A stretch of 44,380 bases of DNA from Spirochaetes bacterium GWB1_60_80 (lineage in GTDB: Bacteria; Spirochaetota; Spirochaetia; Treponematales; UBA12059). Shown here piece after piece: positions 8,256-15,747 of the stretch. The stretch lies in the NCBI GenBank assembly GCA_001829185.1, contig MIAR01000051.1, positions 1 to 44,380 on the forward strand, in the 5' to 3' direction. The notes under the pieces are model-generated. The model was not told the DNA's origin, did no database searches, and saw only the letters and a program-made list of their open reading frames with translations. The position numbers and the translations under genes are program-made. The stretch's first letter is position 1; every line of letters begins with the position of its first letter.

Positions 8256-9188
8256 CTACACCCCGAAAATCTTGGCGATTTCACCGGCGTTTCGGGCGGC
8301 CAGTATGCGCTGACGGTTGGTGGGGTCGCGCAGGATGGTGCCGATGGCGGCCAGGAACTGGAGGTGCGAGCCGGGGTTGGACTTAGAAGACAGCGACAGT
8401 ACGATGATGCGGGTGGGGTGGCCGTCCAGCGAGCCGAAGTCCATGCCTTCAGGTTTGAGGCCGACGGCCGCCACCAGTTGCTCGGCGCTGTCGGTCTTGG
8501 CGTGCGGGATGGCGATACCGTCCTGCATGCCGGTGCTCATCGAGGCTTCGCGTTCCATGATGGCGGCGAAGGCCGTATCCACCGACGTGATGCGCCGGGC
8601 AGCCAGCAGCGACTCCAGCAGCTCGCGGATGACGGCTTCTTTGCTGTCGCCTTTCAGCTGCAGACTGATGCAGAAGGGATTGATGGCCGCAGCCTGGCTG
8701 ACGTTGAGCGTCTGGCTGGAGCCGAGGCGAACGGTGGCTGCGCCGTCGTCGGCGTTGTTTATGGAATCGGCCAATTGTCGCTGCAGGCGCACCGGGTCAA
8801 AATCAGACTTCAACCGGCTGAAGCTGGTGTTCAGGCTGGCCACCGCCTCGAAGACGGCGATCTGGGCCACCGGCAGATGGCTGACCGGGCCCTGCACTTC
8901 CAGGCTGTCGCCGCGTAGCTGCATCGAGAAGGCGGTGTCGTCCTTGCGTACTTGGGCAATGCCGTCTTCAATATCCATGGTGCGCACGAAGAAGCCTTCG
9001 GCCTGCAGTTGGTGGGTCATGGTATCGGTCACCAGAGTGGCCACGTCGAAGGACGGAAAGGCGAAGCATAGCGAGCGCGTCTCCACTTGGCGGCTGGCTT
9101 GACGGGTGCCGGCGCCCGGCCACGACAGGGCGCGGTTCAGCAGTATCGGCGCCAGCAGGGCGCTCAAGAGCATCATCATGATGGCCAC
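8256..9188 (-). CDS. C-terminal part of frameshifted antiporter-EIIA protein
   Basis: This frame encodes the last transmembrane segment, the linker domain and the PTS EIIA domain of a protein whose intact paralogue is at 11254-13425. The EIIA segment contains MSTGMQDGIAIPHAKTD, with the histidine that is phosphorylated in fructose/nitrogen-type EIIA proteins, then LSLSSKSNPGSHLQFLAAIG. It overlaps 9176-10435 in a different frame. Against the paralogue, the plus-strand sequence at 9240-9244 has two extra bases (TATATC in place of TATC). Removing them joins the two frames into one protein. Translation of this half alone would need an internal start, and none with a good ribosome binding site is obvious. 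Confidence 0.8.
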   Translation of the reverse strand: MAIMMMLLSALLAPILLNRALSWPGAGTRQASRQVETRSLCFAFPSFDVATLVTDTMTHQLQAEGFFVRTMDIEDGIAQVRKDDTAFSMQLRGDSLEVQGPVSHLPVAQIAVFEAVASLNTSFSRLKSDFDPVRLQRQLADSINNADDGAATVRLGSSQTLNVSQAAAINPFCISLQLKGDSKEAVIRELLESLLAARRITSVDTAFAAIMEREASMSTGMQDGIAIPHAKTDSAEQLVAAVGLKPEGMDFGSLDGHPTRIIVLSLSSKSNPGSHLQFLAAIGTILRDPTNRQRILAARNAGEIAKIFGV

Positions 9189-10435
9189 GCCAAACAGGCT
9201 GGGCGGCAGGATGCCGGCTGCCAGGCCGATGCCGGCCAGTATATCAGGACCACTTCGCCGCGCGGCACCATGCCCATGCCGATACGCAGGCTGCCCTTGA
9301 GGTTAAAGCCGGAAAACAAGGCCGGCAGGCCGCAGCCCAGGATCTTGCCCAGGATGGCCACGGCCGTAAAAACCAGCCCGCCCAGCAGCACTCGCAGATC
9401 AAAAAACTGGCGGATGTCTACCAGCATGCCCATGACGGCGAAAAAAATCGGCACGAAAAACTCGTAAAGCACATGCATCTTCTCGATGATAATGTGGCTG
9501 ATATCGGTTTTGGACAGCGACAGACCCATGATGTAAGCGCCGATGATCATGGCCAGGCCTTCCTTTTCAAAAAAGCCGGCGATGACCAGGGCCAGCCCGA
9601 AGGCCAGGATGGTAAAGGCCGTGGAGCGGCGGAAGCGCTTCAGGAAGTTGGCGATGCGCTTGGCGAACAACAGGCCCAGCACCGTGAAGATCAGCCACAA
9701 GCCAAAGGCCTTAAGGGCTATCAGGCCAATCTGACCCCAAGCCGGCCCGCCCGATCCGCTGGTCGCCATGGCATTGATGCCCAGGACCACCGCCAAGAGG
9801 ACGATGCCGACCACGTCGTCAAAGACCGCCGCCGCCAGGATAGTAACGCCTTCCGGTGTATCCAGCTTCTTGCGCTCGGACAAGATGCGGGCCGAGATGC
9901 CGATGCTGGTGGCAGTGGAGATGACGCCCAGCATCAGGTTCTGTGGATCCATGAAGCCGCCGCCGAACACCAGCACGCCGACCAGCAATCCACCCAGGAA
10001 GGTGGTCACTACCCCGCCGATGCCGACGATAGCGCCGGCCACCGAATAGCGCAGGAACAGCGTCAGGTCGGTTTCCAGGCCGGAAATGAAGAGCAGTATA
10101 ATGGAGGCGATGGTGGCCAGGGCATAGAGTTCGGTCGAGACCGGTACGCTGGCGCCAATGATGCCGGTGGCGAACAAGCCATGCGGGAAGAGCGGTAGCG
10201 GCAGGCCGCCCAGGGCGTAAGGCCCAAGCAGCACGCCGATCAACAACTCGCCCAACACGCCGGGCAGTTTGAGTTTTTGGGCCATGAAGCCGCCCAGTTT
10301 GACGGCGAATAGCAGAATACCGATCTGAATGACCAGGCTGGCGTTGGCGTCGGCCTGGCCGCCGCCGCTGGCAAACAAGCTCAGGCCGGCCACGCCGCCG
10401 ACTAACAGTAGCGAAAAAAGTCGTTGTTTGGACAC
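9176..10435 (-). CDS. N-terminal part of frameshifted CPA2-type cation/proton antiporter
   Basis: This part carries a signal-like first helix and then the CPA2/KefB-type transporter core: IGILLFAVKLGGFMAQKLKLP, GVLGELLIGVLLGPYALGG, IILLFISGLETDLTLFLRYS, TAT-SIGISARILSERK and AAVFDDVVGIVLLAVVLG. The DD pair in VFDD is the usual ion-binding site of this family. After VPRGEVVLI the frame runs into unrelated residues and ends, where the paralogue continues with AGIGMSAGILTPSVFGMSIMM. The cause is a TA duplication at 9240-9244, either a real mutation or a sequencing error. The start is GTG at 10435 with AAGGA upstream. Confidence 0.85.
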   Translation of the reverse strand: MSKQRLFSLLLVGGVAGLSLFASGGGQADANASLVIQIGILLFAVKLGGFMAQKLKLPGVLGELLIGVLLGPYALGGLPLPLFPHGLFATGIIGASVPVSTELYALATIASIILLFISGLETDLTLFLRYSVAGAIVGIGGVVTTFLGGLLVGVLVFGGGFMDPQNLMLGVISTATSIGISARILSERKKLDTPEGVTILAAAVFDDVVGIVLLAVVLGINAMATSGSGGPAWGQIGLIALKAFGLWLIFTVLGLLFAKRIANFLKRFRRSTAFTILAFGLALVIAGFFEKEGLAMIIGAYIMGLSLSKTDISHIIIEKMHVLYEFFVPIFFAVMGMLVDIRQFFDLRVLLGGLVFTAVAILGKILGCGLPALFSGFNLKGSLRIGMGMVPRGEVVLIYWPASAWQPASCRPACLAWPS

Positions 10436-10660
10436 GATGCATCCTTCCCGTCAAGGGCAGGCCCGCTGACGGCGCACTACCAAATTCCGGTTAGGGCATG
10501 GTAGCGCCATCCAACGGCTTGTGCAAGTGGCCGAACGGTCGACTAGGGCCGAGAAAAAATGGCCACTACCTGCGCTGGTCAGCGCAGCTTTGCGGCCTGA
10601 AAGCCTTCTTAATAATGTTCCCAAAAGCCGGGGCGGGCTTGGCCCTCCGCCCCGCGTGTC

Positions 10661-11236
10661 GCTAAATGGCTGGGGGACATCCGCGAGTTTTTTCCTTCAT
10701 CCGTAGTGCACGTGATACAGAAGGATGCCTTCGAACGACTCAACCTCAAAGCCCTAACAGGGTGTTGAAAAACGCGGATGCGGCTTTTCAACACCCTGTT
10801 AGTGTGTTTCGACACGTCCGTCATCGATTTGACCGATCAGCTCGCGGACCCGGTAAAAGTGCTATTCGGCGTGCAGCTTGGTGGCGGCACCGACATCAAC
10901 ATGGCTCTGGCCTATTGTCAAGGCAAAATCGAACAACCAGCTAAAACCCACCTCATACTGATCACCAACCTTTACGAAGGTGGTGACGCCGCAGCCATGC
11001 TGGCCAGATTTGCCGCCATCAAGCAGAGTGGAGTAAACATCATCGTCCTTCTGGCTTTGAGAGACGATGGCCACTCTTCGTTCGACACCCGCCATGCCGG
11101 CCTGATTGCCGCCATGGGCTGCCCAGTCTTCGCCTGCACACCCGATCAGTTTCCGGACTTGATGGCAGTGGCGTTGACTCGGCAGGACATCCACCAATGG
11201 GCGGCCAGCAACCATATCGCGCTGGTGCGGGCCTAG
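10661..11236 (+). pseudogene. VWA-domain (CoxE-like) gene remnant with internal deletion
   Basis: Two pieces of one gene in one orientation flank a palindromic repeat. The 5' piece (10661-10756) reads AKWLGDIREFFPSSVV and VIQKDAFERLNLKAL. The 3' piece (from 10802) reads VCFDTSVIDLTDQLADPVKV, then LFGVQLGGGTDINMALAYC, LILITNLYEGGD and FACTPDQFPDLMAVAL. These are, respectively, an N-terminal motif and the C-terminal VWA-like half of a known VWA/CoxE-like family usually near 400 residues. The region between, expected to be a few hundred codons, is missing and replaced by the 49-bp palindrome at 10754-10802. The start of the 5' piece is not visible. The residual 3' frame (stop at 11236) is otherwise intact. 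Confidence 0.7.
10754..10802. repeat. Structured repeat family, copy 2 (single-hairpin form)
   Basis: CTAACAGGGTGTTGAAAA (10754-10771) pairs perfectly with TTTTCAACACCCTGTTAG (10785-10802), with an inner CGC-GGAT-GCG. This is the minimal form of the family: hairpin H1 plus the terminal CTAACAGG on both sides. It sits exactly at the deletion junction of the VWA pseudogene. Confidence 0.9.
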
Positions 11237-11253
11237 CCGCCCACCCCTCGGCC

Positions 11254-13425
11254 TCAGGCCCCGAGCAAGTGGGCCAGGGCGCCGGCGTTGCCGGCCTGCA
11301 GGATTTCCTGGCGCTTGGCTGGGTCGTGCAGGATGCTGCCTACGCCGGCCAGGAACTCGAGGTGGGCTTCGGGGTGCTTCTTGGGCGACAGCGACAGCAC
11401 GACGATGGTGGTGGGTTGTCCGTCCAGCGACGCGAAATCCATGCCGCCGCGCTTCAGGCCGACCGCCGCCACCAGGTGCTCCACGGTGTCGCTCTTGGCG
11501 TGCGGGATGGCGATGCCGTCCTGCATGCCGGTGCTCATGGACTGCTCGCGGGCCATGATCTCGGCCAAGGCGGTATCCACCGAGACGATCTTGCCGGCGG
11601 TCTGGAGCAGGCCAAGCAGCTCGCGGATGACTGCTTCCTTGCTGTCGCCCTGCAGATCCAGGCTGACGCAGAAGGGGTCGAAGGCCGAGGCGTGGCTGGC
11701 GCTCAGTCCGGCCGCTCCGGCCGGCGGCCGCTCCGCCGGGCCAGCCTGGTCGGCGCGCTGCTTGTTCAGGCTGGCCGGGTCGAAGTCGGTCTTTAAGCGG
11801 CTGAAACTGGCGTTCAGGGTGGCGACGGCCTCGAAGACGGCGGTGTGGACGATCGGGATGTCGTCGCCGGTGCCCTGGAACTCGAGGCGCGGACCGTCCA
11901 ACTGCATTGAGAAAGCGGTATCGTTCTTGCGCACCTGGGCGATGTCGTCGCCGATATCCATGGTCTTAACGTAGAAGCCCTCCGACTGGAGCTGGTGGGT
12001 GATGGTATCGGTCACCAGCAGGGCGACGTCCTCGGACGGAAACTGGTACTCGACCGTTTCCGACTCGCCCTGGGCTTGTAGCTTGCGGGTGCCCGAGCCC
12101 GGCAGGCGCAGGGTGGTGTTGAGGCCGAAGGGGGCTACCACCGTGGTGATCAGGGTCATCATGATGGACATGCCAAAGACGCTGGGCGTCAGGATGCCGG
12201 CCGACATGCCGATGCCGGCGATGATCAGGGCCACCTCGCCGCGCGGTACCATGCCGACGCCGATGCGCAGGGCGCCCTTGAAGTTGAAGCCGGTAAACAG
12301 GGCGGGCAGGCCGCAGCCCAGTACCTTGGCGACGATAGCCACGCCGGTAAACACCAGGCCGCCGATGATCACTTCCGGCTTCAGGAATTGGGAAACGTCG
12401 ACCAGCATGCCCATGACGGCGAAGAAGACCGGGATGAAAAATTCATATAAGACATGCAGCTTTTCGGTAATGATGTGGCTAATATCGGTCTTGGACAGCG
12501 ACAGACCCAGCACGTAGGCGCCGATGATCATGGCCAGGCCTTCCTTCTCGAAAAGGCCGGCTAGCAGCAGGGCCATGCCCAGGGCCAGGATGGAAAAGGA
12601 GCTGGCGTTCTTGAAGCGTTTCAGGAACTTGGCGATGCGCTTGGCCAGGAGCAGGCCGACCACCGTGAAGCCCAGCCAAATGCCGAAGGCTTTAAGGGCG
12701 ATCAGGCCAATGCGCCCCCACTGGATGGCGCCGCCGCCGTGATCCTGGCTGATGGCCGTGATGCCCATGACTACCGCCAGGAAGATGATGCCCAGCACGT
12801 CGTCGAAAACGGCGGCCGCCAGGATGGTGACGCCTTCCGGGCTGTCCATCTTCTTGCGGTCGGACAGGATGCGGGCGGTGATGCCGACCGAGGTGGCGGT
12901 GGACATGATGCCCAGGAACAAGTTTTGCGGATCCATGAAGCCGCCGCCGAAGAGCAGTACGCCGACCAGGTCGCCGCTCACGAAGGAGAACAGCACGCCG
13001 CCGATGCCGATCAGGCCGCCGGCCACCGAGTAGCGCAAAAACAGCGACAGGTCGGTTTCCAGGCCGGAAACGAACAGCAATATAATGGAAGCGATGGTGG
13101 AGATGCCGTACAGTTCAGGGCTGATCGGCAGGGCGGCCCCGGCGGTCAGGCTGAACAGGCCGTGCGGGAAGCCCAGGAAGGGCAAGGGAATGGCGCCCAA
13201 GGCATAGGGGCCGATCAGGATGCCGGCGATCAATTCCCCCAACACGCTGGGAACGCGCGCCAGGTGAGCCAGTTTGCCGCCCAGCTTGACGGCAAAGAGT
13301 AGAATGCCGATCTGGATGACCAGGTTGGCCTGGGCTTCGGTCGAACCGCCTTCGCTGTTGGCGTATAAACCGGCCGCCACGACGGCTAAAAGAATCAAAA
13401 GGCTTACAAGGCGGGACTTTGTCAT
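11254..13425 (-). CDS. CPA2-type cation/proton antiporter fused to PTS EIIA domain
   Basis: The 723-residue protein, from the ATG at 13425 (AAGGAG 6 nt upstream), is an intact fusion. Residues of about 30-430 form a CPA2 antiporter core with GELIAGILIGPYALG, LFVSGLETDLSLFLRYS, ATSVGITARILSDRK and the ion-site VFDDVLGIIFLAVVMG. A middle cytoplasmic domain of about 130 residues follows (DTITHQLQSEGFYVKTMDIG). The last 140 residues are a PTS EIIA domain with the phospho-acceptor histidine in GIAIPHAKSD. A phosphorylation state set by a PTS relay could control ion flux (inference). It is closely similar throughout to the broken copy at 8256-10435, so the two are a tandem duplication interrupted by the VWA remnant. 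Confidence 0.9.
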   Translation of the reverse strand: MTKSRLVSLLILLAVVAAGLYANSEGGSTEAQANLVIQIGILLFAVKLGGKLAHLARVPSVLGELIAGILIGPYALGAIPLPFLGFPHGLFSLTAGAALPISPELYGISTIASIILLFVSGLETDLSLFLRYSVAGGLIGIGGVLFSFVSGDLVGVLLFGGGFMDPQNLFLGIMSTATSVGITARILSDRKKMDSPEGVTILAAAVFDDVLGIIFLAVVMGITAISQDHGGGAIQWGRIGLIALKAFGIWLGFTVVGLLLAKRIAKFLKRFKNASSFSILALGMALLLAGLFEKEGLAMIIGAYVLGLSLSKTDISHIITEKLHVLYEFFIPVFFAVMGMLVDVSQFLKPEVIIGGLVFTGVAIVAKVLGCGLPALFTGFNFKGALRIGVGMVPRGEVALIIAGIGMSAGILTPSVFGMSIMMTLITTVVAPFGLNTTLRLPGSGTRKLQAQGESETVEYQFPSEDVALLVTDTITHQLQSEGFYVKTMDIGDDIAQVRKNDTAFSMQLDGPRLEFQGTGDDIPIVHTAVFEAVATLNASFSRLKTDFDPASLNKQRADQAGPAERPPAGAAGLSASHASAFDPFCVSLDLQGDSKEAVIRELLGLLQTAGKIVSVDTALAEIMAREQSMSTGMQDGIAIPHAKSDTVEHLVAAVGLKRGGMDFASLDGQPTTIVVLSLSPKKHPEAHLEFLAGVGSILHDPAKRQEILQAGNAGALAHLLGA

Positions 13426-13554
13426 GACTGACTCCTTTACGGCGGAGACTTGTCGCAAGCCTTCACCAGAACCAAACAGCACCAAAAGACAATGTTTGCG
13501 AAATAGTACATCCAGCGCCAGTATTGTGCAAGTACCTTGGTTCAGAAATCAGTC

Positions 13555-14532
13555 CTAATTAACCGCGCTCCCGGCCCGGGTAATGCGCCAGGCCTTATGA
13601 CAGCTAGGCCGAAAGTCCTCCGGAATGGTCCGGGCGCTGATATCCTGGCAGGCCAGTCCCGCCAGGAGACTGGCATCGAGGCGCAAATCGCGTGAATTGG
13701 TGGAAAAGTACAAGACTCCGCCCGGAGCCAGCAAGGCAGCGCTCTGCTGCACCAGCTGGGGCCAATGACGGTTGACATCCAGAAAGCCGGCCATTTTTTT
13801 GGAATTGGAAAAAGTGGGCGGGTCAAGGATGATATAATCGAAGCGCTCCGAGCGGACGGCGGCCGAGATCAGGTAGTCCTGGACATCGCCGCGGACGGAC
13901 TGATAGCGGCTGGAGTCCAGGCCGTTCAAGCGTATATTCTCGTCCGCCCAAGCCAGATAGGTGTTGGACAAGTCGACCGCGCAGACCCGAGAAGCGTCGC
14001 CGGCCAAGGCATAGACCGAAAAGCTGCCGGTATAGCAATACAGATTGAGGACGTTACGACCGACCGCGTCGTGCCGTAGCATTTGCCGGAGCGGCCGGTG
14101 GTCCATAAACAAGCCGGTATCGAGGTATTCGTCCAAATTGACCAGGAAACTTAAACCCTGCTCGCGCACGGTACGTAGGCGGCCTGGCCCTTCGCACTTG
14201 CGTTCATATTGCTCGTCGGCCGCCAGGCGCCGGCGCGTCTTCAGGTATATGGCGTCTGGTTCCAGGTGCAGGGCTTCGGCCACTGCCGCCTTCATTTCAA
14301 GCAGCCAGGCGGCCTCTTCGTCGTCCGGCTTGTCGTAGGGTCGCTCAAACAAGGCCACCAGGGCCGCGTCGCCATAACGCTCTACCACCAGCGGAATTTC
14401 CGGAATATCGCGGTCGTAGACCCGATAGCAATCGCTGTCGGTTCGCTTGGCCCACTTGGCCAGGTGCCGGTCGCGCTTTACAAGCCGGTTAAGTAGGTAA
14501 TCCCGTTGCTGCCGATCCTTGTCCGAGGCCAT
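13555..14532 (-). CDS. RlmK-like class I SAM methyltransferase (23S rRNA)
   Basis: The 325-residue protein resembles the C-terminal (RlmK) half of E. coli RlmKL, which makes m7G2069 in 23S rRNA. Matching segments are LSFLVNLDEYLDTGLFMDHR, the SAM-binding VLNLYCYTGSFSVYALAG, the acidic AVDLSNTYLAWADENIRLNG, GDVQDYL, and the catalytic-region DPPTFSNSKKM followed by LLAPGGVLYFSTN. There is no THUMP/RlmL half, so it is a stand-alone enzyme. The substrate position is inferred from the family. The ATG at 14532 is 2 bp from the end of a MITE-like element. As a result the usual ribosome-binding region is element sequence (CAGGCTCCTAA), with only a weak AGG. Confidence 0.85.
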   Translation of the reverse strand: MASDKDRQQRDYLLNRLVKRDRHLAKWAKRTDSDCYRVYDRDIPEIPLVVERYGDAALVALFERPYDKPDDEEAAWLLEMKAAVAEALHLEPDAIYLKTRRRLAADEQYERKCEGPGRLRTVREQGLSFLVNLDEYLDTGLFMDHRPLRQMLRHDAVGRNVLNLYCYTGSFSVYALAGDASRVCAVDLSNTYLAWADENIRLNGLDSSRYQSVRGDVQDYLISAAVRSERFDYIILDPPTFSNSKKMAGFLDVNRHWPQLVQQSAALLAPGGVLYFSTNSRDLRLDASLLAGLACQDISARTIPEDFRPSCHKAWRITRAGSAVN

Positions 14533-14534
14533 TT

Positions 14535-14750
14535 AGGAGCCTGTCGGACTTAGGATTTTGATCGGGCGAAAATGATCTGCGAGTGAAAAATTGGCAAGGA
14601 TTGAGGGCCATACTTCCTGTATGGCCCGATTGACGAGCCGATTTTGCGCCGCAGAGCATCGAGTCCGGTCAAAAAGCACTGGTTCGATCAACATTTCTCT
14701 TATTAATCTCCCAAAAACAAGTTTTGCGTTCATAAGTCCGACAGGCTCCT
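14535..14750. mobile_element. 216-bp MITE-like element with 18-bp terminal inverted repeats
   Basis: AGGAGCCTGTCGGACTTA (14535-14552) and its exact reverse complement (14733-14750) bound a 216-bp segment with no full gene. Inside is a perfect hairpin GGGCCATAC-TTCCT-GTATGGCCC near 14611-14633. A 66-codon minus-strand frame runs nearly the whole length (RLIREMLIEPVLFDRTRCSA) and could be the remnant of a transposase or simple coincidence. No clear target-site duplication was seen. Termini of this type occur on insertion sequences; I cannot assign the family. Confidence 0.75.
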
Positions 14751-14753
14751 GGC

Positions 14754-15392
14754 TCAGCCAATCTCGACCAGACGACGCTTGACCGACAGCATGGCAAAGC
14801 CGGATGACAGGTCTTCATTCTGCACGACGACCGAATCGGGCGCTTTCACTTTACAGTTGGTAAAATTCCAGATGGCGGTGATGCCGGCGGCCACCAAACG
14901 GTCGGTTAAGTCCTGAGCCTTGTCGCGCGGCACCGTCAAGAGCGCCAGACTGACCTTCAGGTCGACGACTCGACCGGCCAACTCGTCCATTGGCAGAACT
15001 GGCACCCCATGGATCTGTTGGCCGGCTTTGGCTGGATTGCTGTCGAAGGCCGCCACGAAACGCAGACCGTGGGTGGTAAAACCAGAATAGCCAATCAAGG
15101 CGCTACCCAAATTACCGGCGCCGACCACAATAGCCCGGTGCTCTTCGTCCCAGCGCAGGAAGTGCTCGATGGTTGCCACCAGCTCCTTGACCGGGTAACC
15201 CTTTTTGGGGCGGCCACTAATACCGGTGATGGCCAGGTCTTTGCGGACCTGGATCGGCTCAAAGCCGAGTCGGTTGGCGACATAGGTGGCCGACAGGTAT
15301 TCCTGACCCTCTTCCTGAATTTCGCGGGCTACCAGCAGATATGAAGGCAGGCGACGGATGGATGGCGCGGACATTACCTTGAGCTTGGACAT
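14754..15392 (-). CDS. rex: Rex, NADH/NAD+-sensing transcriptional repressor
   Basis: The 212-residue protein has the Rex layout. A winged-helix DNA-binding domain (residues of about 10-80, LPSYLLVAREIQEEGQEYLS, IQVRKDLAITGISGRPKKGY) precedes a Rossmann domain with IVVGAGNLGSALIGYSGF. It ends with the swapped helix region containing ITAIWNFTNCKVKAPDSVVV and VQNEDLSSGFAML. Rex homodimers repress fermentation and respiration genes when the NADH/NAD+ ratio is low. The ATG at 15392 is preferred over a TTG 6 nt upstream, because GGAG lies 6-7 nt before it. The gene lies 3 bp from the MITE-like element downstream. I saw no obvious Rex operator in this window. Confidence 0.95.
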   Translation of the reverse strand: MSKLKVMSAPSIRRLPSYLLVAREIQEEGQEYLSATYVANRLGFEPIQVRKDLAITGISGRPKKGYPVKELVATIEHFLRWDEEHRAIVVGAGNLGSALIGYSGFTTHGLRFVAAFDSNPAKAGQQIHGVPVLPMDELAGRVVDLKVSLALLTVPRDKAQDLTDRLVAAGITAIWNFTNCKVKAPDSVVVQNEDLSSGFAMLSVKRRLVEIG

Positions 15393-15425
15393 GGACAACT
15401 CCGATGGATTCGATTAACAGCTTTT

Positions 15426-15466
15426 GCAGGCGTTGAAAAGCCGCCTTCGCGTTTTTCAACACCTGC
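15426..15466. repeat. Structured repeat family, copy 3 (single hairpin, diverged)
   Basis: GCAGGCGTTGAAAA pairs with TTTTCAACACCTGC around a GCCGCCTTCGCG apex, with one mismatch. This matches hairpin H1 in reverse orientation with altered outer arms whose complementarity is kept. It lies 33 bp upstream of the rex start and could form in the rex leader. Confidence 0.75.
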
Positions 15467-15528
15467 CAGTTGTTAGTATAGCGAAAAAAAGCGCGAAATA
15501 AAACAGCTGCTAACCGAACATGGATTAT

Positions 15529-15579
15529 CGGCTTTTGAAGTGTTGAAAAGCCGCATCCGCGTTTTTCAACACCCTGCTA
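15529..15579 (-). repeat. Structured repeat family, copy 4 (H1 with linker)
   Basis: GTGTTGAAAAGCCGC ... GCGTTTTTCAACAC preceded by CGGCTTTTGAA matches the H1 end and adjoining linker of the full-length copies in reverse orientation. It then continues as CCTGCTA. The central and third hairpins are absent. It lies between rex and the candidate small RNA. Confidence 0.8.
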
Positions 15580-15604
15580 TAGATAGGAGAAAAAAATCAG
15601 GGGC

Positions 15605-15652
15605 AAAAAAAGGAAAGCTCCGTGGAAAAAGGAGGTAAAACCACGGAGCTTT
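15605..15652 (-). terminator. Intrinsic terminator after pyrFE
   Basis: The stem AAAGCTCCGTGG (15614-15625) with CCACGGAGCTTT (15641-15652) is followed on the minus strand by CC and TTTTTTT (15611-15605). It serves the pyrFE transcript and, if real, the small RNA starting at about 15671. Confidence 0.85.
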
Positions 15653-15671
15653 GTGTAGAACGTTAGACTAC
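15605..15671 (-). ncRNA. Candidate ~67-nt small RNA with anti-Shine-Dalgarno loop
   Basis: A promoter-like pair at 15678-15706 would start transcription near 15671. The transcript would end in a perfect 12-bp hairpin with CC and seven U residues. The 15-nt loop reads UUUUACCUCCUUUUU and contains ACCUCCUU, identical to the 16S rRNA 3'-end anti-SD. The loop is otherwise A/U-rich, so the C-rich core would be exposed. Alternatively, the hairpin is simply the terminator of pyrFE, which ends at 15748. No homologue is known to me. Confidence 0.4.
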
Positions 15672-15677
15672 GGTATA

Positions 15678-15706
15678 AATATACAAAGAAATCGACTTTT
15701 ATGCAA
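15678..15706 (-). promoter_or_regulatory. Sigma-70-like promoter between pyrFE and its terminator
   Basis: On the minus strand TTGCAT (15706-15701) is followed after 17 bp by TATATT (15683-15678). The position, downstream of the pyrE stop and just before a terminator, is what a short stand-alone RNA gene would need. Confidence 0.5.
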
Positions 15707-15747
15707 GCCGTTTGCATGCCGCCGGTCCCAAAAACCAGTTAGGCGGG

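Noticed and set aside
15399-15747. A Rex operator near rex
   Set aside because: No TTGTGAA-N4-TTCACAA-like palindrome was seen; the hairpins here belong to the repeat family.
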